Assembly (NCBI RefSeq): GCF_017368795.1
Contig: NZ_JAFNLL010000015.1
Location: forward strand, 1 to 64,000
DNA: 64,000 nucleotides
Origin: Arthrobacter cavernae
GTDB taxonomy: Bacteria > Actinomycetota > Actinomycetes > Actinomycetales > Micrococcaceae
Direction: 5' to 3'
This document shows positions 20,787 through 30,036 of this stretch, piece after piece. A program made the position numbers and the translations under genes. The notes under the pieces were generated by a model, which saw nothing but the letters and a program-made list of their open reading frames with translations, made no database searches and was not told the origin of the DNA. The first letter of the stretch is position 1. Each line of letters begins with the position of its first letter.

Positions 20787-23459
20787 ATGAGTGACGAAAC
20801 ACCCGAGGTTCCCGCTGAATCGCCCGGCACCCCGGAAGCCGTTCTTGAGGGTGATCTGCTGATTGACCGCGTGGAGCAGGTGGACCTGCAGACGGAAATG
20901 CAGCGTTCCTACCTCGACTACGCCATGGCCGTCATCGTCGGCCGTGCCCTTCCGGACGTCCGTGACGGCCTGAAGCCCGTCCACCGCCGCGTGCTGTACG
21001 CGATGTTCGACGGCGGCTACCGCCCGGAGCGCTCCTTCAACAAGTGCGCCCGCGTGGTGGGCGAGGTCATGGGCCAGTACCACCCGCACGGCGACACCGC
21101 CATCTACGATGCCCTGGTCCGCCTGATCCAGGACTGGACCATGCGCTACCCGCTGGCCCTCGGCCAGGGGAACTTCGGTTCGCCCGGCAACGACGGCGCG
21201 GCAGCACCCCGGTACACCGAAACCAAGATGGCTCCGCTGGCGATGGAGATGGTCCGCGACATTGACGAGGAAACCGTCGATTTCCAGGACAACTATGACG
21301 GCAAGAACCAGGAACCCACCATCCTGCCGGCGCGTTTCCCGAACCTGCTGGTCAATGGCTCGTCCGGGATCGCCGTCGGCATGGCCACCAACATCCCGCC
21401 GCATAACCTGCGCGAAGTGGCAGATGGTGTGCAGTGGTACCTGGCCAACCCCGCCGCCAGCCGCGAGGAGCTGCTCGAAGAGCTGATCCTGCGCATCAAG
21501 GGACCGGACTTCCCCACGGGCGCCACGATCCTGGGCCACAAGGGCATTGAGGACGCCTACCGCACGGGCCGCGGCTCGATCACCATGCGTGCCGTGGTCA
21601 ACGTGGAGGAGCTCCAGGGCCGCACCTGCCTGGTGGTCACCGAGCTGCCCTACCAGGCCAACCCGGACAACTTGGCCATCAAGATCGCTGAGCTCGTCAA
21701 GGACGGCAAGATCTCGGGCATCGCCGACCTCCGCGACGAGACCTCCGGCCGTACCGGCCAGCGCTTGGTGATCGTGCTCAAGCGCGACGCCGTCGCCAAG
21801 GTGGTCCTGAACAACCTGTACAAGCACACGCAGCTGCAGGACAACTTCGCGGCCAACATGCTGGCCATCGTGGACGGCGTGCCCCGCACGCTGAGCCTGG
21901 ATGCCTTCATCCGGCACTGGGTCACGCACCAGCTGGACGTCATCGCACGCCGGACACGCTACCGCCTGCGCAAGGCCGAGGAGGAAGCGCACATCCTGCG
22001 CGCTCTCCTGAAGGCCCTGGACATGTTGGACGAGGTCATCGCCCTCATCCGCGCCTCCAACACCACCGAGGCCGCGCGCGACGGCCTCATGGGGCTGCTG
22101 GACATCGACGAGCTCCAGGCCCGCGCCATCCTGGACATGCAGCTGCGCCGCCTGGCCGCCCTGGAACGCCAGAAGATCCAGGAACGCCACGCTGAACTGG
22201 AAGCCCTGATCACCGAGTACAACTCGATCCTGGCCTCCGAGGAGCGCCAGCGCCAGATCATTAGCACCGAGCTCGCCGAGATCGTGGCCAAGCACGGCGA
22301 CGACCGCCGCACCAAGGTCCTGATGGGCTTCGACGGGGACATGTCCATCGAGGACCTGATTCCCGAAGAGGAAATGGTGGTCACCATCACCCGCGGCGGC
22401 TACGTCAAGCGCACCCGCAGCGACAACTACCGCTCGCAGCAGCGCGGCGGCAAGGGCGTCAAGGGCGCCCAGCTGCGCGGCGACGACGTGGTGGAGCACT
22501 TCTTCGTCACTACCACGCACCACTGGCTGCTTTTCTTCACCAACCTGGGACGCGTGTACCGCGCCAAGGCCTACGAACTGGCCGAAGCTGGACGCGACGC
22601 CAAGGGCCAGCACGTGGCCAACCTGCTGGCCTTCCAGCCGGACGAGCACATCGCCCAGGTTCTGGACCTGCGCGACTACCAGCAGGCCCCGTATCTGGTC
22701 CTGGCCACCAAGAACGGCCTCGTCAAGAAGACGCGCCTGGAGGACTATGACACCCCTCGTTCCGCCGGTGTCATAGCCATCAACCTGCGCGACGAAGACG
22801 AACTCGTCTCGGCCCAGCTGGTGTCCGAAACCGACGACCTCCTGCTGGTCTCCCGCAAGGGCCAGTCCATCCGCTTCACCGCCACCGACGATGCCCTGCG
22901 TCCCATGGGCCGCGCCACGTCCGGCGTCACGGGCATGAAGTTCCGTGAAGACGACGAACTGCTGGCGGCCGACGTCGTCCAGGACGGCTCGTTCGTGTTC
23001 GTGGTGACCGAAGGCGGCTACGCCAAGCGCACCGCCGTCGAGGAATACCGGCTCCAGGGCCGCGGCGGGCTGGGCATCAAGGTGGCCAAGCTTGCCGAAG
23101 AGCGCGGCGACCTGGTGGGCGCGCTGATCGTGCAGGAAGAAGACGAAGTCCTGGTGGTCATGGAAGGCGGCAAGGTGGTTCGTTCCGCCGTTGCTGGCGT
23201 CCCCGCCAAGGGCCGCGACACCATGGGCGTTATCTTCGCCAAACCGGACAAGAATGACCGCATCATCGAGGTGGCACGCAACAGCGAACGCGGGCTCGAG
23301 GGCGAAGAATCCGAAGACGTACAGGACGATGACGTAACGTTGGCTGCGAACGGCGGCGCCATTGAGGCGACCGCAACGGCAGAATCGGGAGAGACCGCGG
23401 ATCCGGACAACGGGACGGGCGCGGAGCTGAACGAAGACAACACCGGAGGTAACGAGTGA
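20787..23459 (+). CDS. gyrA: DNA gyrase subunit A
   Basis: GyrA cuts and rejoins DNA. The 890-residue product has the catalytic tyrosine near residue 143 ([12 protein letters not shown]). The quinolone-determining region reads [13 protein letters not shown], with Thr at the position of E. coli Ser83. The C-terminal beta-pinwheel carries the GyrA box [10 protein letters not shown], and further blades ([16 protein letters not shown]) are visible. A long acidic tail (about 60 residues, rich in Asp, Glu, Gly) ends the protein. Its stop overlaps the GTG start of the DUF3566 gene. Confidence 0.98.
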   Translation: MSDETPEVPAESPGTPEAVLEGDLLIDRVEQVDLQTEMQRSYLDYAMAVIVGRALPDVRDGLKPVHRRVLYAMFDGGYRPERSFNKCARVVGEVMGQYHPHGDTAIYDALVRLIQDWTMRYPLALGQGNFGSPGNDGAAAPRYTETKMAPLAMEMVRDIDEETVDFQDNYDGKNQEPTILPARFPNLLVNGSSGIAVGMATNIPPHNLREVADGVQWYLANPAASREELLEELILRIKGPDFPTGATILGHKGIEDAYRTGRGSITMRAVVNVEELQGRTCLVVTELPYQANPDNLAIKIAELVKDGKISGIADLRDETSGRTGQRLVIVLKRDAVAKVVLNNLYKHTQLQDNFAANMLAIVDGVPRTLSLDAFIRHWVTHQLDVIARRTRYRLRKAEEEAHILRALLKALDMLDEVIALIRASNTTEAARDGLMGLLDIDELQARAILDMQLRRLAALERQKIQERHAELEALITEYNSILASEERQRQIISTELAEIVAKHGDDRRTKVLMGFDGDMSIEDLIPEEEMVVTITRGGYVKRTRSDNYRSQQRGGKGVKGAQLRGDDVVEHFFVTTTHHWLLFFTNLGRVYRAKAYELAEAGRDAKGQHVANLLAFQPDEHIAQVLDLRDYQQAPYLVLATKNGLVKKTRLEDYDTPRSAGVIAINLRDEDELVSAQLVSETDDLLLVSRKGQSIRFTATDDALRPMGRATSGVTGMKFREDDELLAADVVQDGSFVFVVTEGGYAKRTAVEEYRLQGRGGLGIKVAKLAEERGDLVGALIVQEEDEVLVVMEGGKVVRSAVAGVPAKGRDTMGVIFAKPDKNDRIIEVARNSERGLEGEESEDVQDDDVTLAANGGAIEATATAESGETADPDNGTGAELNEDNTGGNE

Positions 23460-24100
23460 GTAATCCAGACTCATATCCCAAGCCGAGCACAGGCGTCCCC
23501 GGCGGGATCCGGCAGCCGTCCGGCGCCCCGCAGGTAGGCGCCCCCGCCCGTCCGCAGCAGCGGCCCGCGGCCGGACCCGCAGGCGCACGGCCAGCGGTCC
23601 CTGGCCAGCGTCCGGCCCCGGCAGGCGCGCGCCCGGCAGGCCAGAGGCCGGCACAGCCCGGCCAACGGCCCCTCCAGCCCGGCCAGCGGCCCGCGCAGGG
23701 CACTCCAGGGCTTGTGAAGCCCGCACCGAAGGCCAAGGTGCGCCGCGCGCGCCTGCTGGTCAGCAAGGTGGACCCGTGGTCGGTGCTGAAGATGGCGTTC
23801 TTGCTGTCGGTGGCTCTGGGCATCGTCACCGTGGTGGCTGCAATCGTGCTGTGGACCGTCCTGGACATCACCGGCATCTTCAACCAGGTGGACAGCCTCC
23901 TGGGCACCCTCGCGGGCTCGGAAGGCGGTGCCTCCGAACTGAAGAAGGTCGCTTCCCTGGGCCAGGTGGCCTCCTTCGCCACCATCATCGCGGTGGTGAA
24001 CGTGGTGCTGCTGACGGCCCTGTCCATGCTCTCGGCCGTTTTGTATAACATTTCGGCAACGTTGGTTGGCGGAATCGGCGTCACCCTCACGGATGACTAG
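23456..24100 (+). CDS. DUF3566 membrane protein
   Basis: This 214-residue protein has about 90 disordered residues dominated by Pro, Gln, Ala, Gly and Arg (repeats of the type PGQRPAQ). Two hydrophobic segments follow in the C-terminal half: [20 protein letters not shown] and [21 protein letters not shown]. It ends [13 protein letters not shown]3566 proteins occur next to gyrA across actinobacteria. Their function is not established, though the mycobacterial relative is linked to the division/elongation machinery. The GTG overlaps the gyrA stop, so the genes are coupled. Confidence 0.9.
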   Translation: MSNPDSYPKPSTGVPGGIRQPSGAPQVGAPARPQQRPAAGPAGARPAVPGQRPAPAGARPAGQRPAQPGQRPLQPGQRPAQGTPGLVKPAPKAKVRRARLLVSKVDPWSVLKMAFLLSVALGIVTVVAAIVLWTVLDITGIFNQVDSLLGTLAGSEGGASELKKVASLGQVASFATIIAVVNVVLLTALSMLSAVLYNISATLVGGIGVTLTDD

Positions 24101-24213
24101 CCAAAAACCCCGGAAATAAGCCGGAATCGCCGCAAAATGGCGGTGAAAATGCCTCGATTTGAGATCGGGCCGGGATGTGCTGTACAGTCATATCTCGGCC
24201 CGATGAGGCATCG

Positions 24214-24287
24214 GGGCGTATAGCTCAGGCGGTTAGAGCGCTTCGCTGATAACGAAGAGGTCCCAGGTTCAAGTCCTGGTACGCCCA
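24214..24287 (+). tRNA. tRNA-Ile (GAT anticodon)
   Basis: The 74-base sequence folds as a cloverleaf. The acceptor GGGCGTA pairs with TACGCCC, the D-arm is AGCTCAGGCGGTTAGAGC, the anticodon loop is CTGATAA with GAT, and the T-loop is GGTTCAAGTCC. No CCA is encoded. It lies between the DUF3566 gene and the DLW-39-type gene, where actinobacterial origins commonly carry tRNA-Ile. Confidence 0.97.
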
Positions 24288-24334
24288 CGGAACCTAAGCA
24301 GGTTCGGGTAACACTGAACCGGAATGAGGTGCTT

Positions 24335-24451
24335 GTGAAGAAGTTGCTGATTGTTGCAGCTGCGATCGCAGGCGTCCTGCTCTATAAAAAGGTGCAGGAG
24401 TCCGAAGCCCGGAAAGAGGTCTGGAGCAAGGCAACCGACACGGTTGACTAG
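24335..24451 (+). CDS. DLW-39-type small peptide
   Basis: This 38-residue gene lies between the two tRNA genes. It starts with GTG after GAGGT and reads MKKLLIVAAAIAGVLLYKKV, then QESEARKEVWSKATDTVD. The layout is one short membrane-spanning or signal-like helix followed by a charged amphipathic tail. That is the pattern of the actinobacterial DLW-39 family, whose members sit near gyrA. The namesake D-L-W is E-V-W here. Function is unknown. The recognition is by pattern only. Confidence 0.75.
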   Translation: MKKLLIVAAAIAGVLLYKKVQESEARKEVWSKATDTVD

Positions 24452-24524
24452 CTAAGGGAGACCGTCAAGCGGATGGTGAAAACCGTCCTGATGACTGGTG
24501 TATGATTGACGGGTTGCTTCTTAT

Positions 24525-24600
24525 GGGGGCATGGCGCAATTGGTAGCGCACCTGCTTTGCAAGCAGGGGGTTCGGGGTTCGAGTCCCCGTGCCTCCACCA
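24525..24600 (+). tRNA. tRNA-Ala (TGC anticodon), CCA encoded
   Basis: The acceptor GGGGGCA pairs with TGCCTCC (one G-U pair), the D-arm is GCGCAATTGGTAGCGC, the anticodon loop is TTTGCAA with TGC, and the T-arm is CGGGGTTCGAGTCCCCG. The 3' CCA is present in the DNA, unlike the neighbouring tRNA-Ile. Confidence 0.97.
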
Positions 24601-24604
24601 TAAG

Positions 24605-24636
24605 AAAAGTCCCGGTCAGAAATGACCGGGACTTTT
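24605..24636 (+). terminator. Terminator after tRNA-Ala
   Basis: A perfect 14-bp stem (AAAAGTCCCGGTCA and its complement) with a GAAA loop, ending in TTTT. The symmetric A and T tails mean that it could work on both strands. Confidence 0.9.
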
Positions 24637-24678
24637 GCATTTAAGTGGTGCTTGCCCGCTCTCGATTAGGGTTTGAAC

Positions 24679-25602
24679 GTGAATCTTCTTATTGCCGCCC
24701 TGGGCGTGCTGGGTGTCGCATCGTCGGGCCCGCTCATTGCCGGCACGCTGGCTGCAACGTCCGTCAGCGCCCTGGCCATCGCTTTCTGGCGCAATGCGAT
24801 CGGCGCGGCAGTGATGTCCGCGCCGGTCCTTGTCCGGGAACCGCGCCAGTTCGGCAAGGTGACGCGTCGCGAGTTCACGTGGTCCGCCGTCGCAGGCACC
24901 GCGCTGGCACTGCACTTCGCCTGCTTCATCACGTCCCTCCAGCTGACCTCCGTGGCGGCCGCCAGCGCCCTCGTGTGCCTGCAGTCGGCCTGGATCGCCG
25001 TCTTCCAGCTCTTCCGCGGCACCCGGCACCGCTGGCCGGTCCTGGTGGGCCTGGGAATCGCCTTCGGCGGCGTCGTGGCTATCACCGGCTTCGACATGGG
25101 TTCCTCCCCCGAGGCCCTCCTGGGTGACCTGCTGGCCCTTGCCGGCGGCGCCCTGGCCGGCCTCTACACGCTGGCCGGAGGCAAGGCGCGCCAGACGATG
25201 GGCGTCGGGACCTACACAACGCTCTGCTACGGCCTGTGTGCCGCCGTGGTGGCCGTGCTGGCCCTGTTCATGGGCCAGCCGCTCACAGGGTTCGACGCCG
25301 GCGGCTGGCTGGGGATTCTGGCCATCACCGTCTGCGCACAACTGGTGGGGCACACCGCCTTCAACCACCTCCTGGCGACCATGAGTCCTTTGCTGGTCTC
25401 CATGATCATCCTGCTGGAGATCCCCGGCGCCGCGATTCTTGCCGCGATCTTCCTGCACGAGATGCTGCCGGCGGGAACCTACGCCGGGCTGGCGCTCATC
25501 CTGGCCGGACTCGCCGTCGTGGTGGTGGGCCAGATGCGGAACAAGGGCACCGCGGCTGACGAGGCCTCCGCGGCGAAGGTCGCCGGGCTCGGCACCGACT
25601 GA
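24679..25602 (+). CDS. EamA/DMT-family metabolite transporter
   Basis: The product has about ten hydrophobic helices in two halves, the duplicated EamA layout of the drug/metabolite superfamily. The first half begins LLIAALGVLGVASSGPLIAG and the second begins LLGDLLALAGGALAGLYTLA. Typical motifs are AFWRNAIGAAVMS and the second-half HTAFNHLLATMSPLLVSMI. I take the GTG at 24679; a TTG two codons upstream (24673) is possible. The substrate cannot be told from sequence. It stands alone between the tRNA terminator and a convergent glycosyltransferase gene. Confidence 0.85.
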   Translation: MNLLIAALGVLGVASSGPLIAGTLAATSVSALAIAFWRNAIGAAVMSAPVLVREPRQFGKVTRREFTWSAVAGTALALHFACFITSLQLTSVAAASALVCLQSAWIAVFQLFRGTRHRWPVLVGLGIAFGGVVAITGFDMGSSPEALLGDLLALAGGALAGLYTLAGGKARQTMGVGTYTTLCYGLCAAVVAVLALFMGQPLTGFDAGGWLGILAITVCAQLVGHTAFNHLLATMSPLLVSMIILLEIPGAAILAAIFLHEMLPAGTYAGLALILAGLAVVVVGQMRNKGTAADEASAAKVAGLGTD

Positions 25603-25658
25603 CAGTACTGCCGGCAAGGAGCGGCACCGGCCAGCAGCAGCGCGGGCAGCTCCGGGCG

Positions 25659-26534
25659 CTACTGGCCGCCCCGGCGGGCCACCTGGCTGGAGTTGGCCGT
25701 GTGGATGGCGCGCAGGATCTTTGCCGGGAAGTAGACGGAGAAGAACACCACCATGGGTGCCTTCAGGGCCATCTTCTTGACGTTGTGGGCCTTGTAGGTG
25801 CGGTCGAAGCGCGTCACGTAGTAGCGGTAATCGCGCGGTGAGTCTTCCAGGCGGCGCGCAGACATGCCGGAGACCATCTGCGGCCAGTACTGCACCTTGA
25901 GGTCGTGCTCGGCGAGGTGCAGCGAGAGGTCGATGTCCTCGTGCATCTCGTCCTTCGCGTCCAGGCAGGCTTCGTCGCGGATGGTTTCCCAGGCGGAGCG
26001 GCGCAGCGCCATGTTGGAGCCGAACAGGAAGTGGTATTGGTGCTTGGCCAGGCGGAGCATGAGCTGGCGCATCTTGTCGTCGGCCTTGAGACCGAAGCGG
26101 CGCATGGGCATGTCGTAGTAGACCACGGGGCCGGTGGCGGCCTGCACTGAGGGGTCCATAAAGGCGTTCTGCACCTGTTCCACCCAGTCCGGTTCGAGGA
26201 CGGAATCCGCGTCGATGCGGCCCAGGACCTCCCCGGCGGCATGGTTGAGGCCGAAGTTGCGGGTGGGGATCAGGCCCTGGGACTCATCCTGGCTGAGCAG
26301 GATGATGGGGCTCTCAGGGTATTCCTGCTGCATCTGGCGCACGATCGGGGCCGTGCGGTCCGTGGACTTGTTGTCCACCACGATGATCTCGTCAGCCGGA
26401 ACCGACTGGTAGATGGCGGCGATGAGGCACTGCCTGATGACGGATTCCTCGTTGTAAGCCGGGATAACGATGGAAACGCCCGGCTTGGCGGGGGCGTCAC
26501 GGAGTACATCTTGGGTGGATCTATCGGCTGACAT
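25659..26534 (-). CDS. Family 2 glycosyltransferase
   Basis: The first domain has the GT-A fold signature GVSIVIPAYNEESVIRQCL, then IIVVDNKSTDRTAPIV, the metal-binding DxD-like RIDADSVLEPDW and the acceptor-side EDIDLSLHLAEHD. A hydrophobic stretch VVFFSVYFPAKILRAI near the C-terminus may anchor it. I chose the ATG giving MSADRSTQDVL (291 aa); earlier in-frame starts exist up to 26633, and no ribosome-binding site decides. It is probably an inverting enzyme working on a lipid or cell-surface glycan. The acceptor is unknown. Confidence 0.85.
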   Translation of the reverse strand: MSADRSTQDVLRDAPAKPGVSIVIPAYNEESVIRQCLIAAIYQSVPADEIIVVDNKSTDRTAPIVRQMQQEYPESPIILLSQDESQGLIPTRNFGLNHAAGEVLGRIDADSVLEPDWVEQVQNAFMDPSVQAATGPVVYYDMPMRRFGLKADDKMRQLMLRLAKHQYHFLFGSNMALRRSAWETIRDEACLDAKDEMHEDIDLSLHLAEHDLKVQYWPQMVSGMSARRLEDSPRDYRYYVTRFDRTYKAHNVKKMALKAPMVVFFSVYFPAKILRAIHTANSSQVARRGGQ

Positions 26535-26599
26535 CACCCACAAATCTAACATCACGCCGCGGGACATTGACGGAGGCCGGGTTACGTCTGGGTAAACAC

Positions 26600-26632
26600 T
26601 GAGGGGACCCCGGCGGTGCCGGGATCCCCTCA
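26600..26632 (-). terminator. Hairpin between the repeat protein and the glycosyltransferase
   Basis: A 15-bp stem with one mismatch (TGAGGGGACCCCGGC against its partner) and a 3-base loop lies downstream of the minus-strand gene at 26677-27645. No long T run follows, so termination strength is uncertain. Confidence 0.55.
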
Positions 26633-26676
26633 AAATGCTTGCGGATGCGGGCTACAGGGCCCGTCCGCCGCGCGGA

Positions 26677-27645
26677 CTATTTGGCGTCCGGGTCCCCTGA
26701 AGACGTGCTCTCGGGAGCCTTGCCCTCGGATTCCTTGTGCAGGCTGGCGGCGATGTTCTTGACGGCGGTCTTGGCATCGGTGGCAACCTTGGCGGCCGTC
26801 TCCTTGGCCTCCTCAGCGGTGTGCTGGACCTTTTCCGCGATCTCCTCTGCGGCCTCCTTGATGGCTTCCTTTGCTTCGGCCACGGGGCCGGGGCTAGCTA
26901 CGGGGCCGGCAGTGGCAGTGGCAGCGGTGGACGCGGAGGGCGCCGGGGCCGGGGTGACCGGAACCGGAGTCTTCCACGGATCCTCGACAGGCTTGGAAGC
27001 CTTCCAGGCGGCAACGCCCGCAGCCACGGCCGCGGCGATGACGGTAACGATCAGCAGGCCCCGCTTCTTGGGCTTGCGAGGCCGGGTGAGTTCTGCGCTG
27101 ACGGCCTTGGAGGCTTCCCCGGCCACGACCTTCAGCTGGGATCCGGCCGTCTGGGCCTGGTCCTGCAGGGTGTGCACAACACCGGCGTCCACCAGCTTCT
27201 GGGCCACTGCATCAACCTGGGCTGGGGCGTTCTCCAGCGCATGGTGGACGACCTCCGAGGCGTGTCCAAGCTGCTCGGAGAGCTTCGGCAAGTAATCCTC
27301 CACAACCTTGTCCCGCGCGTGCTCAAGCGCAGGAGTGGCCTTGTTGAGGGCGTCCTGGATCTTCGGCGTGGCGTCATCCACGGCATCGTGGATCTTCGGC
27401 GCGAGGTTCGCCAGGCCTTCCTGGAGGCGCGGCGTAACGGTTGCGACGCCGTCGGCGAGGTTGTGTGCTGCTGTCTTCAGACCCTCCTGGATCTTCGGGG
27501 AAGCGGTGTCGATGCCGTGCTGCAGGCGGGGAACCGCCCAATGCACGGCTGCTTCGACGCGGGGCGCGGCCCAGTCACGGGCGTTGTCCACACCCGCTGC
27601 GACGGAGTGTTCAAGGTCGCGGGCAATCCGGTCCGATTTTTTCAC
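26677..27645 (-). CDS. Membrane-anchored protein with amphipathic helical repeats
   Basis: The function is not recognised. The GTG at 27645 is preceded by GGGAGG and gives 322 residues. Residues 1-170 are imperfect repeats built around P-(K/R)-(I/L)-x-x-(G/A)-L (PRLQHGIDTA, PKIQEGLKTA, PRLQEGLANL, PKIHDAVDDA, PKIQDALNKA), predicted as amphipathic helices. A basic stretch RPRKPKKRG precedes one membrane segment (LLIVTVIAAAVAAGVAAW, near residue 197-216). A Pro/Ala/Thr linker and an Ala/Lys/Glu-rich coiled tail (about residues 250-310) follow. The layout recalls apolipoprotein- or LEA-like surface-binding proteins, which is inference only. Confidence 0.8.
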   Translation of the reverse strand: MKKSDRIARDLEHSVAAGVDNARDWAAPRVEAAVHWAVPRLQHGIDTASPKIQEGLKTAAHNLADGVATVTPRLQEGLANLAPKIHDAVDDATPKIQDALNKATPALEHARDKVVEDYLPKLSEQLGHASEVVHHALENAPAQVDAVAQKLVDAGVVHTLQDQAQTAGSQLKVVAGEASKAVSAELTRPRKPKKRGLLIVTVIAAAVAAGVAAWKASKPVEDPWKTPVPVTPAPAPSASTAATATAGPVASPGPVAEAKEAIKEAAEEIAEKVQHTAEEAKETAAKVATDAKTAVKNIAASLHKESEGKAPESTSSGDPDAK

Positions 27646-27798
27646 AACTACCTCCCGATACACGTGCTGATTTGTTGTTAGCCTACGTCGCCTGACCCGC
27701 ACGGGCTATCCATCTGGCGGATTGGTAGAAGATTTCACCGAGCGCGGAACCGCTCCCACGGCTCCTTGTACGTTGACCCTGCATGAAAGAATGTGGCT

Positions 27799-28341
27799 AT
27801 GACCATCGCAACCGCAAAAGCAACCATCCACACGAACCTCGGCGACATCGTGGTTGACCTCTTCGGCAACCACGCCCCCAAGACGGTCGCCAACTTCGTA
27901 GGCCTGGCCACGGGTGAAAAGTCCTGGACGCACCCGGAAACCGGCGAAGACAAGACCGGTACCCCGCTGTACAACGGCACTATCTTCCACCGCATCATCA
28001 AGGACTTCATGATCCAGGCCGGCGATCCGCTGGGCCGTGGCGTGGGCGGACCGGGCTACAAGTTCGACGACGAAATCCACCCGGAACTGAACTTCAACTC
28101 CCCTTACAAGCTGGCCATGGCGAACGCCGGCATCCAGATGGGCAAGGGCACCAATGGTTCGCAGTTCTTCATCACCACCGTCAACACCGACTGGCTGTTC
28201 GGCAAGCACAGCATCTTCGGCGAAGTTGTGGACGAAGAGTCCCGCAAGGTTGTCGACGCCATCGAGGCCGTCCGCACCGGCATGGGCGACCGCCCTGTTG
28301 AAGATGTTGTCATCAACAGCATCGACGTCGTACAGCTCTAG
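27799..28341 (+). CDS. ppiA: Peptidyl-prolyl cis-trans isomerase, cyclophilin type
   Basis: This is a compact cytoplasmic cyclophilin of 180 residues with no signal peptide. The active-site segments are FHRIIKDFMIQAGDP (catalytic Arg in FHR), AMANAGIQMGKGTNGSQFFIT and WLFGKHSIFGEVV. I chose the ATG at 27799; a GTG two codons upstream is possible. Actinobacterial chromosomes regularly carry ppiA and a rhomboid gene together near the origin, as here. Confidence 0.95.
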   Translation: MTIATAKATIHTNLGDIVVDLFGNHAPKTVANFVGLATGEKSWTHPETGEDKTGTPLYNGTIFHRIIKDFMIQAGDPLGRGVGGPGYKFDDEIHPELNFNSPYKLAMANAGIQMGKGTNGSQFFITTVNTDWLFGKHSIFGEVVDEESRKVVDAIEAVRTGMGDRPVEDVVINSIDVVQL

Positions 28342-28392
28342 TCGCAGCAGGCCGGCCTGGCTGGCTGGCTGCCAACAAAAAGAACTGAGCAA

Positions 28393-29247
28393 ATGAGTTA
28401 CGGAATCCCGGCGGCAGAGCCGTCCGCAGACATCCCCGTGTGTCCCCGGCACCCGGACAGGCCTTCCTATGTCCGGTGCCAGCGTTGCGGGCGCCCAGCG
28501 TGCCCCGAATGCCAGCGGGCGGCCGCCGTCGGGTTCCAATGCATTGACTGCGTCAATGAAACAAAGCGCACGACGCCGGGCGTCCAGTCGGTCTACGGCG
28601 GCGCCCTCGCCGCTGGCCGGCCCCTGGTGACGTACCTGATCATCGCGCTGTGCGTTGTGGTCTACGTCCTGCAGTGGCTGATCCCCAAGGACGCGGTGTT
28701 CCAGGAGTTTGCCTTCGCGAACGCCTTTGCCCCCACCGAGCCGTGGCGCATGCTGACGGCCGCCTTCCTGCATTCGCAGGATCTGCTCCTCCACATCGTG
28801 CTGAACATGTACACACTGTGGATCTTTGGCCAGGCCCTTGAGCCCCTCCTGGGACGCATCCGCTTCCTGGCCCTTTACCTGCTGTCCGCGGTCGGCGGGT
28901 CGCTTGGCTACCTGCTGCTGACGCCCACGTTCCCGCTTGTGGGCGTGGTGGGTGCCTCAGGAGCCATCTTCGGCCTGTTCGGCGCCATGCTGGTGGTCCA
29001 GCGGCACCGCGGCGGCGATACCAGGCAGCTCTGGATCCTGATCGCGATCAACGGTGTGATCGGGTTCATGGTGCCCAGCATCGCCTGGCAGGCCCACCTG
29101 GGCGGTCTGGTGACCGGTGCACTGAGCGCCGCCGTCATCGCCTACGCCCCGCGGGGCAAGAACCGCAGCCTGCTGCAGGCCGCCGGGCTGGTCCTGGTGC
29201 TCGTCCTGTTGGCCCTGGCCGCTTGGTTCCGCATTACGACGGGCTAG
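28393..29247 (+). CDS. Rhomboid intramembrane serine protease with N-terminal zinc finger
   Basis: The first 50 residues carry a B-box-like zinc finger (PVCPRHPDRPSYVRCQRCGR, PACPEC, FQCIDC). Six or more membrane helices follow. The catalytic Ser is in VVGASGAIFGLFGAM and the catalytic His in IAWQAHLGGLVTGAL; the WR-like loop is EPWRMLTAAFLHS, with HIVLNMYTLWIFG. The substrate is unknown. It lies 51 bp after ppiA in the same direction and is followed by the DnaA-box-rich gap. Confidence 0.93.
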   Translation: MSYGIPAAEPSADIPVCPRHPDRPSYVRCQRCGRPACPECQRAAAVGFQCIDCVNETKRTTPGVQSVYGGALAAGRPLVTYLIIALCVVVYVLQWLIPKDAVFQEFAFANAFAPTEPWRMLTAAFLHSQDLLLHIVLNMYTLWIFGQALEPLLGRIRFLALYLLSAVGGSLGYLLLTPTFPLVGVVGASGAIFGLFGAMLVVQRHRGGDTRQLWILIAINGVIGFMVPSIAWQAHLGGLVTGALSAAVIAYAPRGKNRSLLQAAGLVLVLVLLALAAWFRITTG

Positions 29248-30002
29248 CCTTTTCCCTCTGCTTTCCCCTGCTGCCATGCGGCCATTCCGTGTTGCCTGGA
29301 AGTTTTCCACAGTCGTTATCCACATTGTGCGTAACTTACACACTTGTAGTTCCTGCGCCTTCCCCTGAAAAAAGCCTGGCACAGCTGAACCGGCTGCGTT
29401 TCCTCACCTCCCAGTCCACAACTGTGGATAACCTTCACCCACAGCCTGGTGATTTTGTGGACAACTGCGGGTTTCGCGGGATGGTTGTGGAAAAACTTGT
29501 CGGCAAGCGGCAGATCGGGCCGCTATCAACAGGGTTATCAACAATGTTAATAACTTACACAGTTGTAGTTCATGGCCTGCGATGGGCCCTGGATCCCAGT
29601 ATTGGGGCGGATTTTCAGGATGTAGTCGGGTGGTTATCCCCATCTGTGGATAACTTGTGGGTAGCGGCCTGTTGTTAAGTGGGTAACACCGCGGGGCTCC
29701 CCCCGCCGGCAGGACGGGGCCGCAGGGGGCCTGGATGCCTGCGTGAAAATGCACGCAATAGCCGGCATGTGAAGATTTCAATCCCCCAGGATGAACAATC
29801 CATGAAGCCGCAGCCACTATCCACAGTGTTGTGCACATTGGGCATAATCGGCCCACCGGCATGAAGGTGACCAAGATTCCTGCCATGGCGGTGCTTTTCC
29901 CCAGTAATCCATGGATGTCCACATAAGTTATCCACGCCTGTGGATAAAGTTACGCACTCTGTGGACAGCAGCTGGGGAGATCAGGCCTTGCCCGGCCTCA
30001 AA
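29248..30002. other. Gene-free region with a dense DnaA-box cluster
   Basis: I find no gene in this 755-bp gap. It contains DnaA-box-like nonamers at 29303 (TTTTCCACA), 29316 (TTATCCACA), 29423 (TGTGGATAA), 29486 (TGTGGAAAA), 29535 (TTATCAACA), 29634 (TTATCCCCA), 29645 (TGTGGATAA), 29817 (CTATCCACA), 29928 (TTATCCACG) and 29939 (TGTGGATAA). The last two form an inverted pair reading TTATCCACGCCTGTGGATAA. Four exact consensus boxes are present, more than in the oriC gap. The region lies about 16 kb from dnaA. A DnaA-titrating or origin-accessory role is inference. Confidence 0.7.
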
Positions 30003-30036
30003 CCTCACTCAGCCCCAAACCTCACTCAGCCCCAAA
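30003..30036. repeat. 17-bp tandem repeat, two copies, at the 3' end of tag
   Basis: CCTCACTCAGCCCCAAA is repeated exactly at 30003-30019 and 30020-30036. The second copy includes the tag stop codon at 30026-30028. Confidence 0.8.
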
